Assembly (NCBI GenBank): GCA_020849665.1
Contig: JADLFX010000032.1
Coordinates: forward strand, 1-62,310
Reading direction: 5' to 3'
Length of the DNA: 62,310 nt
From: Planctomycetota bacterium
GTDB taxonomy: Bacteria; Planctomycetota; UBA1135; UBA2386
A program made the translations under genes and the position numbers. Under the pieces are notes generated by a model. That model did not search any database. It was given only the letters and a program-made list of their open reading frames with translations, and was not told where the DNA came from. Below are positions 9,865 through 19,113 of this stretch, piece by piece. Within the stretch, counting starts at the first letter, position 1. The number at the start of each line of letters is the position of its first letter.

Positions 9865-10361
9865 CCGAGCCGGTCCTGTCCGTGCTCTTCGTGTGCACGG
9901 GCAACTACTGCCGCTCGCCGACCGCCGAGGGGATGTTCCTGGCCATGCTCCGCGCCGAGCGGCTGGACGGACTGGTGCACGTGGACTCGGCCGGCACGCA
10001 CGACTACCACGTCGGCGAGGCCCCCGACCCCCGCACCATCGCGCACGCCGGGCGGCGCGGGCTGGATCTGCGCGGCCTGCGCGGCCGGCAGATCGAGCCC
10101 GGCGACTTCGCGCGCTTCGATCTGATCCTGGTGATGGACCGGGTGAACCGCCGGGACCTGGACGGCGTGGTCCCGAGCGAGCAGAGGCACAAGGTGCGGT
10201 TGATGATGGACTTCGCCCCGCACCTGGGCGTGGACGAGGTGCCGGACCCGTACCTGGGCGAGGCGGGGGACTTCGAGCGGGTGCTCGACCTCCTCGACCA
10301 CGCCCTGCGCGGTCTCCTGGCGCATGCGCGGGCGCGGGCCGCCGCCGGCACCGGGGATTGA
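9861..10361 (+). CDS. Low-molecular-weight protein-tyrosine-phosphatase family protein
   Basis: A 166-residue protein read from GTG 9861, which overlaps the upstream stop as GTGA. The P-loop C12-T-G-N-Y-C-R18-S fits CX5R, with Cys12 the nucleophile and Arg18 the phosphate-binding residue. The late VPDPYLG carries the usual general-acid Asp of the DP(Y) motif. The length is typical of the family. It could dephosphorylate protein tyrosines or other small phosphoesters; arsenate reductases share the fold, but no extra redox Cys pair typical of them is evident. Translational coupling to the SirB1-like gene suggests a shared promoter. Confidence 0.9.
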   Translation: MTEPVLSVLFVCTGNYCRSPTAEGMFLAMLRAERLDGLVHVDSAGTHDYHVGEAPDPRTIAHAGRRGLDLRGLRGRQIEPGDFARFDLILVMDRVNRRDLDGVVPSEQRHKVRLMMDFAPHLGVDEVPDPYLGEAGDFERVLDLLDHALRGLLAHARARAAAGTGD

Positions 10362-10587
10362 GCCGTCCCATCGCGCCGCCATCGCCCCCGGCTGCAGGTC
10401 GGGGCGGATCGGACGATGGCAAGCTCGCGTCCCCGGATGCGGCGGACAGCACGAGTCCGTCCCACACCGGATCTCGAGCGGCGATCCGAGTGAACCTTTC
10501 GTCCGACCCCATCGTCGGACCCGCACCCCACGGGCTACATTCCCGCAGCCCTGTCCTGTCCCGTCCCGATCCTCCCCAGGAGTGTTC

Positions 10588-12750
10588 ATGCGTATTCGGC
10601 ATCTCCTCTCTCTCTCGAGCCTCGTGCTCGTCGCCTCGGTCGCCACCGCGCAGCAGCCTGCGCAGGCCGGCACTGAGGCGCCCGTGACCCAGCCCGCGAC
10701 CGGCAACGAGCTGTTGCCCGGCAAGACCCCAGGCACGTACCGCTACAACGTCACGTTCCGCACGCGCTCGTTCGACCTGAGCGAGTTCCGGGATGCCATC
10801 CACACCGGGCGCACCGCGGACGACGTGCAGCGCATCGTCGCCGGGCTCGAGGCCAAGGCGCGCAAGGACCAGGCCGGGTTCACGCGCTGGGTCGAGGATC
10901 GCGGCGGCAAGGTGAACATCCACTTCTGGCTGATCAACGCCGCCTCGATCGAGATCGCGCCGGAGCACGTGGTGGCGCTGCGCGCGCTGGACAACGTGTT
11001 CGGCGCCGAGGCCGACCGCGCGACCGAGCCGCTGGCCCCGATCATCACCGCCACGAACGCGAGCAATCACAACGCGGACGCCGTGCAGGGACGCGGGGTC
11101 AAGGGCACCGGGTTCTCGCTGGCGATCATCGACACGGGGCAGGACTCGAACATGAACAACACGGGTCGGCCGCACCGCACCTACTACCGCAACGGCGATC
11201 CGACCGACCTGACGGGTGGTGGCATGGGCGGCTCGCTGCTCTACGCCAACAAGGCGATCGGCGGCCAGCCGGCCGACGACACGCACGGCCACGGCACCGG
11301 AGTGCTGGGGATCGCGGGCGGCGCACGCTGGCTCGCGGCGAACGCCGACAACGGCCATGCCTTCGACGCCGGCAAGGTCGGCTACTCGATCTGCGTCACC
11401 GCCGGCTCGTGCGGTTCCTCGCTCGCCATCGAGGCCGCCGGCTGGCAGGCCGCCGCGGCGGACCGGGCGCTCTACAACATCGTCGCCGGCAACATGTCGT
11501 ACAGCTCGACCTCCAACCCGCTGGACGTGAGCCAGCAGGCGATCGACGCCTGCGCGCTGAACGCCGACCTCCTGCCGGTCGTGGCCGCGGGCAACAGCTC
11601 GTCCTCCACGACGGGCTCGTCGGCGATTCCCAACGGCCTGGCCGTGGCGGCGATCACGCCCACGACCAAGACCGTGGCCACCTTCTCGTCGCGCGGTCCG
11701 CTCGCGGGTGACACGGCCCGGTTCTACCCGGACATCGCGGCGTGCGGCGTGAACACCGTGATGCCCCTGCGCAACAACGAGTCGGGCAACTACACGGCGA
11801 GCGGTACCTCGATGGCCTCGCCGCAGGTGTGCGGCGCGGCGACGCTGGTGAAGTCGGCGGCCCCCGGCCGCAACGCGATGGAGATCAAGGCCATCCTCCT
11901 CTGCAACCTGGAGGACATCTCGGCCCAGAATCCCGTGGCGCCGTACAACTCGCGCAACGCCTACGGCATGGGCTTCCTGCGCGATGACCTGGCGATCGAC
12001 AACTCCGGTCCGGGCAAGGCGCTGTCCAGCACGATCGCCTCGACGACCGCCCCCAACGTGCACTTCATCACGGTGGTGCCCGGCCGCAAGCACAGCGTGT
12101 CGCTGGTGTTCTACCGCCACACGCTGACCTCCTCCGCGTGGTCGAACCTGGACCTGCGGGTCTACGACGGCGCCACGCTCGTGGGCTCCAGCACCACGAC
12201 GCGCAACCTCTACGAGGTGGTGCGCTTCACCGCGCCGGCGGCGGTGAACACGCTGCGCGTCGAGGTCAGCGCGGTGAGCCTGGAGATCGCCTCGGTGCCG
12301 TACGCGCTCGCCACGGACGGCGAGTTCCCCGGCGCCGCGGCGTTCTACAAGCTCTACGGCAACGCCTGCGCCGGCAGCTCCGGCACCCCGGCGCTGACCG
12401 TGGCGGGCCATCCGGTGACCGGCACGTCGATGACCATCCGCCTGCACTTCGCCAAGCCCGGGACGCCGGGCTTCCTGATGTTCGGTGCGTCGAAGACCAA
12501 CTGGGGCACGCTCGCGCTGCCGTTCAGCCTGGGCGCCCTGGCCCCGAACTGCTCGATCCTGGCGTCGGGCGACCTGCTCTCGGCGTTCGTGACCACCGCG
12601 ACCGGCCAGAACAGCACGACGCTCGCGATCCCGAACTCGCCGGCTCTCCTGGGCAACCCGTTCTTCAATCAGTACGTGATCCAGGACGCGGTGAACCCGC
12701 TCGGCGTGGTCCTCTCCAACGCCGGCGAGGGCAAGGTCGGCGACTTCTGA
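10588..12750 (+). CDS. Secreted subtilisin-like serine protease (S8) with C-terminal tail module
   Basis: A 720-residue protein from ATG 10588, with AGGAG at 10578-10582 as ribosome site and a signal peptide (MRIRHLLSLSSLVLVASVAT). A 125-residue propeptide-like region precedes the subtilase domain. The catalytic triad is Asp182 (AIIDTGQD), His235 (GHGTGVLG) and Ser408 (ASGTSMASP), with Asn336 (VVAAGNS) for the oxyanion hole. A jelly-roll-like region follows (about 450-600). The last 120 residues begin YGNACAGSSGTPALTVAG and end with IPNSPALLGNPFFNQYVI and a final DAVNPLGVVLSNAG; they match the tail module seen on three other secreted proteins. Convergent with the formate dehydrogenase gene, from which it is separated by a strong hairpin. 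Confidence 0.93.
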   Translation: MRIRHLLSLSSLVLVASVATAQQPAQAGTEAPVTQPATGNELLPGKTPGTYRYNVTFRTRSFDLSEFRDAIHTGRTADDVQRIVAGLEAKARKDQAGFTRWVEDRGGKVNIHFWLINAASIEIAPEHVVALRALDNVFGAEADRATEPLAPIITATNASNHNADAVQGRGVKGTGFSLAIIDTGQDSNMNNTGRPHRTYYRNGDPTDLTGGGMGGSLLYANKAIGGQPADDTHGHGTGVLGIAGGARWLAANADNGHAFDAGKVGYSICVTAGSCGSSLAIEAAGWQAAAADRALYNIVAGNMSYSSTSNPLDVSQQAIDACALNADLLPVVAAGNSSSSTTGSSAIPNGLAVAAITPTTKTVATFSSRGPLAGDTARFYPDIAACGVNTVMPLRNNESGNYTASGTSMASPQVCGAATLVKSAAPGRNAMEIKAILLCNLEDISAQNPVAPYNSRNAYGMGFLRDDLAIDNSGPGKALSSTIASTTAPNVHFITVVPGRKHSVSLVFYRHTLTSSAWSNLDLRVYDGATLVGSSTTTRNLYEVVRFTAPAAVNTLRVEVSAVSLEIASVPYALATDGEFPGAAAFYKLYGNACAGSSGTPALTVAGHPVTGTSMTIRLHFAKPGTPGFLMFGASKTNWGTLALPFSLGALAPNCSILASGDLLSAFVTTATGQNSTTLAIPNSPALLGNPFFNQYVIQDAVNPLGVVLSNAGEGKVGDF

Positions 12751-12782
12751 CCGGTTCGGACCGCCGCACCCGCCGGAACGGA

Positions 12783-12840
12783 GCATCCCCGGCCGCCTTC
12801 CCCCGCCCGTCCGCGGGTGGGGGAGAGTGGCCGGGGATGC
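12783..12840. terminator. Bidirectional terminator between convergent genes
   Basis: A perfect 12 bp inverted repeat (GCATCCCCGGCC at 12783-12794 and its complement at 12829-12840) is extended inward by a nearly perfect CCCCCGCCCG / CGGGTGGGGG stem. It sits exactly between the stop codons of the subtilase (+) and the formate dehydrogenase (-), so it can stop transcription from both sides. There is no long T run, as is usual at this GC content. Confidence 0.75.
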
Positions 12841-12841
12841 T

Positions 12842-15511
12842 TCATTCCGGGCGCAGCCGCACGGCGACGGTCTTGTAGTCGGGGCACTTCGACTCGGAAT
12901 CGTGGTGCGGACCGACCAGGGCGTTGGTGCGGGTCTGCGGGTGGTGGAAGGAGAGGAAGAGCGTGCCCGGAGCGACGCGCGCGGTGCAGCGGACGCGCAC
13001 GACGCACTCGCCGGTGCGGCTGGTGACGCGGGCGCGGCCGCCGTCCACGAGCCCTTCCCTGCGGGCGTCCTCCGGGTGGATCTCCAGGCGATCCTCGGGC
13101 TCCAGCTCCAGCTGCTGCGTGCGCCGGGTCATCGTGCCGACGTTGTAGTGCTGGAGCACGCGGCCGGTGATCAGCGTGTACGGATGGCCGGGCACGTCCA
13201 GCTCGGGCGGCGGCAGGTACGGCACGGCCCGGAACCTGGCCCTGCCGCACGGGAAGCCTCCCAGGTGCAGGGTCAGCGTGCCCGGGTGCGTGGCATCGGG
13301 GCAGGGCCAGAGCAGTCCGTCGCCCTCCAGGCGGTCGTAGTGGACGCCGCCGAAGAGCGCGGGTGCCGCGCGCGCGATCTCGTCCATCACCTCGCCCGGG
13401 TGGCGGTAGTTCCAGCGCAGGCCGAGGGCGCGTGCCAGCTCCACGAACACCTGCCAGTCGGGTCGGGCCTCGCCCGGCGGCGGCACGGCCGCCCGCACGC
13501 GCTGGATCCGCCGCTCGGCGTTGGTGAACGTGCCGTCCTGCTCCAGGCACCCCGCCGCCGGCAGCACCAGATGCGCGAGTCGCGCGGTGTCGGTGAGGAA
13601 GAGCTCCTGCACTGCCAGGAAGTCCAGGGACGCGAGGGCCTCGCGCACCCGTTCCGGCTCGGGGTGGCTCTGCATCGGGTCCTCGCCCTGGATCCACAGG
13701 GCCTTGAGGCGCCGGTCCCGCGCCGCAGCGAACATCTCGGACACGGTCCACCCCGGCGTCGCCGCCGGCGGCACGCCCCAGAGCGCGGCGAAACGGGCGC
13801 GCACCTCGGCGTCGCCCACCCGCTGGTAGCCGGTCAGCGCGTCGGGCATCGCCCCCATGTCGGCGTTGCCCTGCACGTTGTTCTGGCCGCGCAGCGGCAT
13901 CATCCCCGCGCCGGCGCGTCCCAGGCTGCCGGTGAGGAGGGCGAGGTTGCAGAGCGCCTCGACCGCCGCGACGCCCTGGGTCTGCTCGGAGAGCCCGAGG
14001 CCGTGCACGAAGAGCGCCGGCCCCCTGCCCAGGATGCGCGCGGCCGCGCGCAGATCGGTCTCGGCCACCCCGCTGATCCGGGCCGCGTCGGCCAGGGGGA
14101 TGCCGGCCAGGAACGTCTCCAGCTCGGCGAGGCCCTCGGTCCGCTCGGCCACGTACGCGCGATCGAGCGCTCCCGTCTCGAGCAGCGCCTTCGCCAACCC
14201 ATGCAGCAGCGCGACGTTGGTCCCCGGCCGCGGCTGCAGGTGCAGCGTGGCGTACTCCGCCAGCGCGGTGCAGCGCGGATCGATCACGATCAGGTCCGCG
14301 CCGCGCAGGACGGCCTGCACGATGCGCGCGCCCACCACCGGATGCGCCTCCGTGGGGTTCGCGCCTGCCACCACGAGGCAGCGTGCCAGCTCCAGGTCGT
14401 GGAAGCTCGTGCTCGCCGCCGAGGTGCCGGTCATGCGGCCCATGGCCAGGGCGGTCGACGAGTGGCAGACCCGCGCGCAGCAGTCGACGTGGTTGGTGCC
14501 GAACGCGCAGCGGAACAGCTTCTGCAGCAGGTAGGCGGCCTCGTTGGTGGAGCGCGACGACGTGAGGCACGCCACCGCGTCGGAACCGTGCGCGCTGCGC
14601 AGCGCCCGCAGGCGCCCGGCCGCGAACGCGATCGCCTCCGCCCACGACACCGGCACGAGTTCGCCGGCGCGGCGCAGCAGGGGGCGGGTGAGCCGGTCGC
14701 CGGCCGAGTGCCAGCCGTGGGCGAAGCGCCCCTTCGCGCACAGGTGCCCGCGGTTCACGGCCGCGTCGCGCACGCCCTCGACCCGCAGCACCTCCTCGCC
14801 GCGCGTCGCCACCTCGATGCGGCAGCCCGTGCCACAGTAGCCGCACACAGTCGCCGTGATCTTGTCGGCCTCCGCCCGGTCCAGGCGGTCGCGGTCGGTG
14901 ACCGCGCCCGTGGGGCAGCGGTCCACGCACGCGCCGCACGCCGTGCACGCGCTGGGCGTGTAGCGGTCGAGCGCACCGATGCGCAGGGTGGTGTGCGCGC
15001 CGCGTCCGCCCACGCCGTACACGAACGAGCCCTGCACCTCCTCGCACGCGTGCACGCAGAGCCGGCACACGATGCACAGCGAAGGATCGAAGTGCAGGTA
15101 CGGGTGCGCACCGTCCAGGTCGCCGCGGCGCCGCGGGTGGGTGCCGTTGGCCACCATCCCGTAGCGCTGCAGGAGCCGGCCGAACGGCGTGGCCGCCGCG
15201 ACGTCGGTGAACGCCCCGGCCGGATGCGGGTCCGCCATGAGGGTGAGGATCTCGCGCCGCAGCCGGTCCAGACGCGGCGTCTCGGTGCGCACCTGCATGC
15301 CGGGCTCGAGGTGGGTGTGGCAGGCTGCCACGGGGCGCGTCCCCCCCGCCACCTCCACGAGGCAGACCCGGCACCCGCCCTCCGGGGCGAGGCCCTCCGA
15401 CCAGCACACGTGCGGGATCTCGATGCCGGCCCGCCGCGCCGCCTGCAGGATCGTCTCGCCCGGGTGCGGGATGAGCCGCTGCCCGTCGATGGATGTCGCG
15501 CCATCCTTCAT
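12842..15511 (-). CDS. fdhF: NAD-linked formate dehydrogenase catalytic subunit (Mo/W-bisPGD, Fe-S)
   Basis: An 889-residue protein from ATG 15511 (ATGA overlap with the upstream stop). The N-terminus carries a [2Fe-2S] ferredoxin domain (Cys36, 47, 50, 64), then a His/Cys segment, two [4Fe-4S] sets (Cys146/149/152/156 and Cys189/192/195/199) and the cluster of the catalytic domain (Cys223/226/230/258). The active site reads CARVC349HSS, so the metal ligand is Cys rather than selenocysteine, as in NAD-dependent formate dehydrogenases of the FdsA/FdhA type. A molydopterin-dinucleotide binding domain closes the protein. The partner diaphorase is encoded just upstream. It probably oxidises formate to CO2 in the cytoplasm and passes electrons to NAD+. 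FdhD and cofactor genes are not in the window. Confidence 0.88.
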   Translation of the reverse strand: MKDGATSIDGQRLIPHPGETILQAARRAGIEIPHVCWSEGLAPEGGCRVCLVEVAGGTRPVAACHTHLEPGMQVRTETPRLDRLRREILTLMADPHPAGAFTDVAAATPFGRLLQRYGMVANGTHPRRRGDLDGAHPYLHFDPSLCIVCRLCVHACEEVQGSFVYGVGGRGAHTTLRIGALDRYTPSACTACGACVDRCPTGAVTDRDRLDRAEADKITATVCGYCGTGCRIEVATRGEEVLRVEGVRDAAVNRGHLCAKGRFAHGWHSAGDRLTRPLLRRAGELVPVSWAEAIAFAAGRLRALRSAHGSDAVACLTSSRSTNEAAYLLQKLFRCAFGTNHVDCCARVCHSSTALAMGRMTGTSAASTSFHDLELARCLVVAGANPTEAHPVVGARIVQAVLRGADLIVIDPRCTALAEYATLHLQPRPGTNVALLHGLAKALLETGALDRAYVAERTEGLAELETFLAGIPLADAARISGVAETDLRAAARILGRGPALFVHGLGLSEQTQGVAAVEALCNLALLTGSLGRAGAGMMPLRGQNNVQGNADMGAMPDALTGYQRVGDAEVRARFAALWGVPPAATPGWTVSEMFAAARDRRLKALWIQGEDPMQSHPEPERVREALASLDFLAVQELFLTDTARLAHLVLPAAGCLEQDGTFTNAERRIQRVRAAVPPPGEARPDWQVFVELARALGLRWNYRHPGEVMDEIARAAPALFGGVHYDRLEGDGLLWPCPDATHPGTLTLHLGGFPCGRARFRAVPYLPPPELDVPGHPYTLITGRVLQHYNVGTMTRRTQQLELEPEDRLEIHPEDARREGLVDGGRARVTSRTGECVVRVRCTARVAPGTLFLSFHHPQTRTNALVGPHHDSESKCPDYKTVAVRLRPE

Positions 15512-17142
15512 CGCCTGGCCCCCGGGTCGAAGATCGCCGCGCCGTAGCGGTCGAGGATCTGCAGCACCGGGCCAGGGGTGAGCTGGCCGAACGCGCACAG
15601 CGAGGCCTGCTGCATCGTGTCGAGCACCATGCGCAGCCGCTCCTCGTCGGCCCGCCGCGGCCGATCCTCGACGAGGTCGCAGGCACGCTGCGAGCCCATG
15701 CGGCACGGCACGCACTTGCCGCACGATTCGTCGCGCGCGAAGTGCAGGAGGTGACGCAGGAGGCCGAGCCAGTCGGTGCCGCGGCCCAGCCCGACCACGC
15801 CGCCATGGCCCAGCACCATGCGCCGCGCGGTGAACGCGCCGTAGCAGACCGGCACGTCGAAGTCCTCGGGGAACACCAGCGAGCCCATCGGGCCGCCGAT
15901 CAGGACGGCCTCCAGGTCGGCGGGCGCCCCGGCCGCGTCCAGCACCGCGCGCAGGGGAGTGCCGAACTCGACCTCCAGCAGGCCCGGGCGCGCGAATGCG
16001 TGGTTGAAGCAGAGCACCTTGGTGCCCGACGAGGCGGCGGTGCCGATCGCGCGGTAGGCCCGGCCGCCCAGGCGGACGATCTCCGGCACGTTGCGCAGTG
16101 TCTCGATGTTGTTCACCACCGTGGGCCGCCCGAAGAGCCCGGCCTCGGCCGGATAGGGCGGGCGCAGGCGTACCTCGCCGCGCCGGCCCTCCAGCGTGTT
16201 CAGCAGCGCGGTCTCCTCGCCGCACACGTACGAGCCGAGGCCCGAGAACACGCTCACATCGAACGAGAAGCCGCTGCCCAGGATCCGCTCGCCGAGCAGC
16301 CCGGCCGCGCGCGCCTCCGCGATCGCCGCCTCGAGCCGCGCCCTGGCGTGCGGGTACTCGGCGCGCACGAACAGGATCCCCTCGTGCGCACCCACGGCGT
16401 ACCCGCACAAGGCCATGCCCTCGAGCACGCCGTGCGGGTCGCGCTCCATCAGCTCACGGTCCACGAACGAGCCCGGGTCGCCCTCGTCTCCGTTGGCGAT
16501 CACGTAGCGCTCGCCGGGAGGCGCCGCGGCGCAGCGCCGCCACTTGGCGCCGGTGGGGAAGCCGGCGCCGCCGCGGCCGCGTTCGCCCGATTCCTCGACC
16601 GCGCGCAGCACCGCCTCCGGCGTGCCGCGCAGCGCCTCCTGCAGCTGCCGCCACGCCCCCTGCTCCCGCGCCGCCTCCAGCGTCGTCGCGTCGCCGTGCA
16701 GCAGGCGCGCGGTCACCAGGGCCTCGCGCCCGAGGCAATGCACCGCGCAGGGCAGCGGCACGTCGCTGGGCGTGCCGCGCGCCCGCGGCAGGAGCAGCGT
16801 GCTCTCGCCGCGCAGGGCCGCGGGGCCGCGGTCGCAGTAGCCCAGGCAGTACACGGGGTGCTCCTGGCCCGGTCCGGCGGGCGCGCGCGGCGGCGTCCAC
16901 CCGCCGGCCAGGAGGCAGGACGTGCCGCGGCAGACGCGCAGCCCCGGATGCGGATGCTGCAGCTCGGTGAAGTACGAGAGCAGGCCGCGCAGCATCGCGG
17001 GGGTCATGCCGTGGCGCTCCGCCAGCGCGGCGACCTCGCCGGGGCGCGGCATGCCCTCGTGCCGCAGGTGGTCGCGCAGGGTGCGCAGCGGGAAGCGCTC
17101 CGCGCCATGCGTCTCGAGGTGTCCGCGTACTGGGTCGCGCAT
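15508..17142 (-). CDS. Fused NuoE-NuoF-type diaphorase subunit of formate dehydrogenase
   Basis: A 544-residue fusion. Residues 1-150 are the NuoE-like thioredoxin-fold [2Fe-2S] domain (Cys71, Cys76, Cys99, Cys103). From about 180 comes NuoF: the FMN loop GRGGAGFPTGAKW (189-201), NADH-site glycines, and the [4Fe-4S] site ESCGKCVPCR (Cys474/477/480) with a later Cys in QASLCAFGQL. The gene overlaps the formate dehydrogenase start by ATGA, so the pair forms a soluble NAD+-reducing complex like FdsGB-FdsA, with the two small subunits fused. The gene starts 27 bp after the phosphoribosyltransferase stop and may belong to the same transcript. Confidence 0.9.
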   Translation of the reverse strand: MRDPVRGHLETHGAERFPLRTLRDHLRHEGMPRPGEVAALAERHGMTPAMLRGLLSYFTELQHPHPGLRVCRGTSCLLAGGWTPPRAPAGPGQEHPVYCLGYCDRGPAALRGESTLLLPRARGTPSDVPLPCAVHCLGREALVTARLLHGDATTLEAAREQGAWRQLQEALRGTPEAVLRAVEESGERGRGGAGFPTGAKWRRCAAAPPGERYVIANGDEGDPGSFVDRELMERDPHGVLEGMALCGYAVGAHEGILFVRAEYPHARARLEAAIAEARAAGLLGERILGSGFSFDVSVFSGLGSYVCGEETALLNTLEGRRGEVRLRPPYPAEAGLFGRPTVVNNIETLRNVPEIVRLGGRAYRAIGTAASSGTKVLCFNHAFARPGLLEVEFGTPLRAVLDAAGAPADLEAVLIGGPMGSLVFPEDFDVPVCYGAFTARRMVLGHGGVVGLGRGTDWLGLLRHLLHFARDESCGKCVPCRMGSQRACDLVEDRPRRADEERLRMVLDTMQQASLCAFGQLTPGPVLQILDRYGAAIFDPGARR

Positions 17143-17169
17143 GGCAGGAGTGCGCCGTGGCGGCCGGCG

Positions 17170-17829
17170 TCAACCCGTGGCGACCGGTTCGAAGGCGCGT
17201 GCCTGCGCCAGGAGGTCGATCACCTCGTCGTCCGAGGTCTGGCCGAAGTGTTCGTAGAACTGGCCGACCGCCTCGAACCATGGGGGCTGCTCGAGCACGA
17301 GCACCTCGTCGGCCTCGTGGCGCAGGGTCGCCACGCTTCCGGGCGGGGCCACCGGCGCGGCCAGGACGATGCGCGCCGGCTTCTGCCGGCGCAGGGCGCG
17401 CAGCGCCGCATGGACGCTGGCGCCCGTGGCGATGCCGTCGTCGATCAGGACGACGAGGCGGTCGTGGAGCTGCGGCGCGGGGCGGCCGCCGCGGTACAGG
17501 CGCTCGCGGCGCCGCAGCTCGGCGGTCTCCTTGGCGATGGTCTCGGCCACGTCCGCGCGCGTGAGTCCCATCCGGCGCATGCGCGCCTCGTCCAGCACGG
17601 CCTCGGGGTGGTCGCCGTCCACGAGGGCCCCGACCGCCAGCTCGGGCTGCAGGGGATGCCCGATCTTGCGCACGACGACCACGTCGAGGGGCGCGCGCAG
17701 CAGGCGCGCCACCTCGAACGCCACGGGCACGCCGCCGCGCGGCAGGCCCAGGAGGATCGGCCGCTCGGCCGCAAGGGGACGCAGCCGCTCGGCCAGCTGG
17801 CGGCCGGCATCGAAGCGATCACGAAACAT
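17170..17829 (-). CDS. Phosphoribosyltransferase-domain protein
   Basis: A 219-residue protein. The PRPP loop VVLIDDGIATGAS is intact, and the N-terminus (MFRDRFDAGRQLAERL, then LLGLPRGGVPVAFEVA) matches stand-alone putative phosphoribosyltransferases often encoded beside alpha/beta hydrolases and universal-stress or CBS proteins. ATG 17829 is chosen because GGAGG lies 9 bases upstream; a GTG at 17838 sits directly on that site. The gene overlaps the end of the hydrolase gene by 11 bp. The base substrate is unknown; it need not be a purine salvage enzyme. Confidence 0.85.
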   Translation of the reverse strand: MFRDRFDAGRQLAERLRPLAAERPILLGLPRGGVPVAFEVARLLRAPLDVVVVRKIGHPLQPELAVGALVDGDHPEAVLDEARMRRMGLTRADVAETIAKETAELRRRERLYRGGRPAPQLHDRLVVLIDDGIATGASVHAALRALRRQKPARIVLAAPVAPPGSVATLRHEADEVLVLEQPPWFEAVGQFYEHFGQTSDDEVIDLLAQARAFEPVATG

Positions 17830-18490
17830 GACCGGCACCCTCCGTGACGTGGGGTGAGAGATGGTCGACGAACCACGCGGCGGCGTGCCGTGCCACCTCT
17901 TCCAGGCACCCGGGCTCTTCGAAGAGATGGGTGGCGCCGCGCACCACGCGCAGCTCCTTCGTGCCGGCCAGCGCGCGCAGCGCCGCCTCGTTCCACTCCA
18001 GGACCGCGTGGTCGAGGCTGCCGACGATCAGGAGCGTGGGTGCGTGGACCCGGGGCAGGACCTCCATCGCCAGATCGGGCCTCCCGCCGCGCGAGACGAC
18101 CGCCGCGATCCGCGCGTCCATCGCCGCGACGCGCAGGGCCGCCGCGGCTCCGGTGCTGGCGCCGAACAACCCCATCGGCAGGGGGCGCAGCGCCGGCTGG
18201 GTGCGGGCCCAGGCCACCCCGGCGGCGAGCCGCCGTTCCAACAGCGCGATGTCGAACACGAACGCGCGGTCCTCGGCCTCGCCCGGCTCGAGCAGGTCGA
18301 AGAGCAACGTGGCGAGGCGGGACTTCTGCAGCCGGCCCGCGACGAAGCGGTTGCGCGGGCTGGCGCGCCCGCTGCCGCTGCCGTGTGCGAAGAGCACCAG
18401 GCCCGTCGCGTCCGCCGGGAGGCAGAGCGTGCCGGGGAGCGAGGCCTCGCCCGCCGGGACGAGGACCTCCAGGACCTTGGGTTCCGCCAT
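17819..18490 (-). CDS. Dienelactone-hydrolase-like alpha/beta hydrolase
   Basis: A 223-residue cytoplasmic protein from ATG 18490, preceded by GGAG. The alpha/beta-hydrolase nucleophile elbow GLFGASTGAAA carries Ser; the acid is likely Asp in IVGSLDHAVL and the base His in RGATHLFEEPG. The oxyanion segment LVLFAHGSGSGRASPRN is typical of the family that accompanies phosphoribosyltransferases. It lies between the CBS gene (16 bp upstream) and the phosphoribosyltransferase (overlapping), which points to one transcript. The substrate is not known. Confidence 0.85.
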   Translation of the reverse strand: MAEPKVLEVLVPAGEASLPGTLCLPADATGLVLFAHGSGSGRASPRNRFVAGRLQKSRLATLLFDLLEPGEAEDRAFVFDIALLERRLAAGVAWARTQPALRPLPMGLFGASTGAAAALRVAAMDARIAAVVSRGGRPDLAMEVLPRVHAPTLLIVGSLDHAVLEWNEAALRALAGTKELRVVRGATHLFEEPGCLEEVARHAAAWFVDHLSPHVTEGAGHVS

Positions 18491-18506
18491 GGCGGCTCCG
18501 GTGCGG

Positions 18507-19016
18507 CTACTCGCCGGAGAGGACTTCCAGCCGGGCCACGACGCGCCGGTCCGGGGCGCGGGCGCCACGTCTGGCGCGCGGCGTGCAGATGGACCGGTAC
18601 GTGTCGAACACGTCCTTGGGTGCCAGGCCCTTCACACCCTGCTTGGCGTGCTGGGCCAGATCATGCAACGAGAGCACGCCGGCCAGCCTGCCGTCCTGGT
18701 TGACGACCGGCACCCGGCGCACCCGGGCGTTCCGCATCAACTCGTGCACCGACTCCAGGTTGTCGTCCTCGCGGACGACCTGGACCACCTTGGCCATGGC
18801 CGTGGTCACCGGGATGTCGTGGAGGGGGATCCCCTGGGTGTAGGCGGCCATGCACACATCGCGGTCGGTCAGCACGCCGACCGGCTTCCCGGTCGCGGTG
18901 TCGACGACCGGCACGAACCCGCAGTCCTGCTCCCACATGATCCGGGCGGCCTCGTTGAGGCGTTCCTTCACGGGGACTGCGACGATCTCCTTGGTCATCA
19001 GGTCACGAACGCGCAT
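18507..19016 (-). CDS. Paired CBS-domain protein
   Basis: A 169-residue protein made of two CBS domains: MRVRDLMTKEIVAVPVKERL to VLTDRDVCMAAY, and IPVTTAMAKVVQVVREDDN to VVNQDGRLAGVLSLHDLA. Such pairs bind adenosine nucleotides and act as sensors. A strong ribosome site (GGAGGA) precedes ATG 19016. The C-terminal 40 residues are basic (TPRARRGARAPDRRV) and outside the CBS fold. It is the first gene of the run hydrolase, phosphoribosyltransferase, diaphorase, formate dehydrogenase, so it may regulate or report energy state for that set. Confidence 0.9.
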   Translation of the reverse strand: MRVRDLMTKEIVAVPVKERLNEAARIMWEQDCGFVPVVDTATGKPVGVLTDRDVCMAAYTQGIPLHDIPVTTAMAKVVQVVREDDNLESVHELMRNARVRRVPVVNQDGRLAGVLSLHDLAQHAKQGVKGLAPKDVFDTYRSICTPRARRGARAPDRRVVARLEVLSGE

Positions 19017-19113
19017 CGGCTCCTCCCTGGAATTGGGGTCAACCGGCGAACGCGCGAGGTGGCGGGGGGATTTCCGCCGATTCCCTCACGTGCACGTCAG
19101 CTCGCGGTGCGGC

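Noticed and set aside
14460..14480. Selenocysteine codon in the formate dehydrogenase
   Set aside because: The active-site position is encoded as a normal Cys codon (CARVCH), and no in-frame TGA is present.
15172..15511. Possible longer N-terminus of the formate dehydrogenase up to 16408
   Set aside because: The extension is the NuoF gene read in the wrong frame; ATG 15511 gives a normal ferredoxin-domain start and an ATGA overlap.
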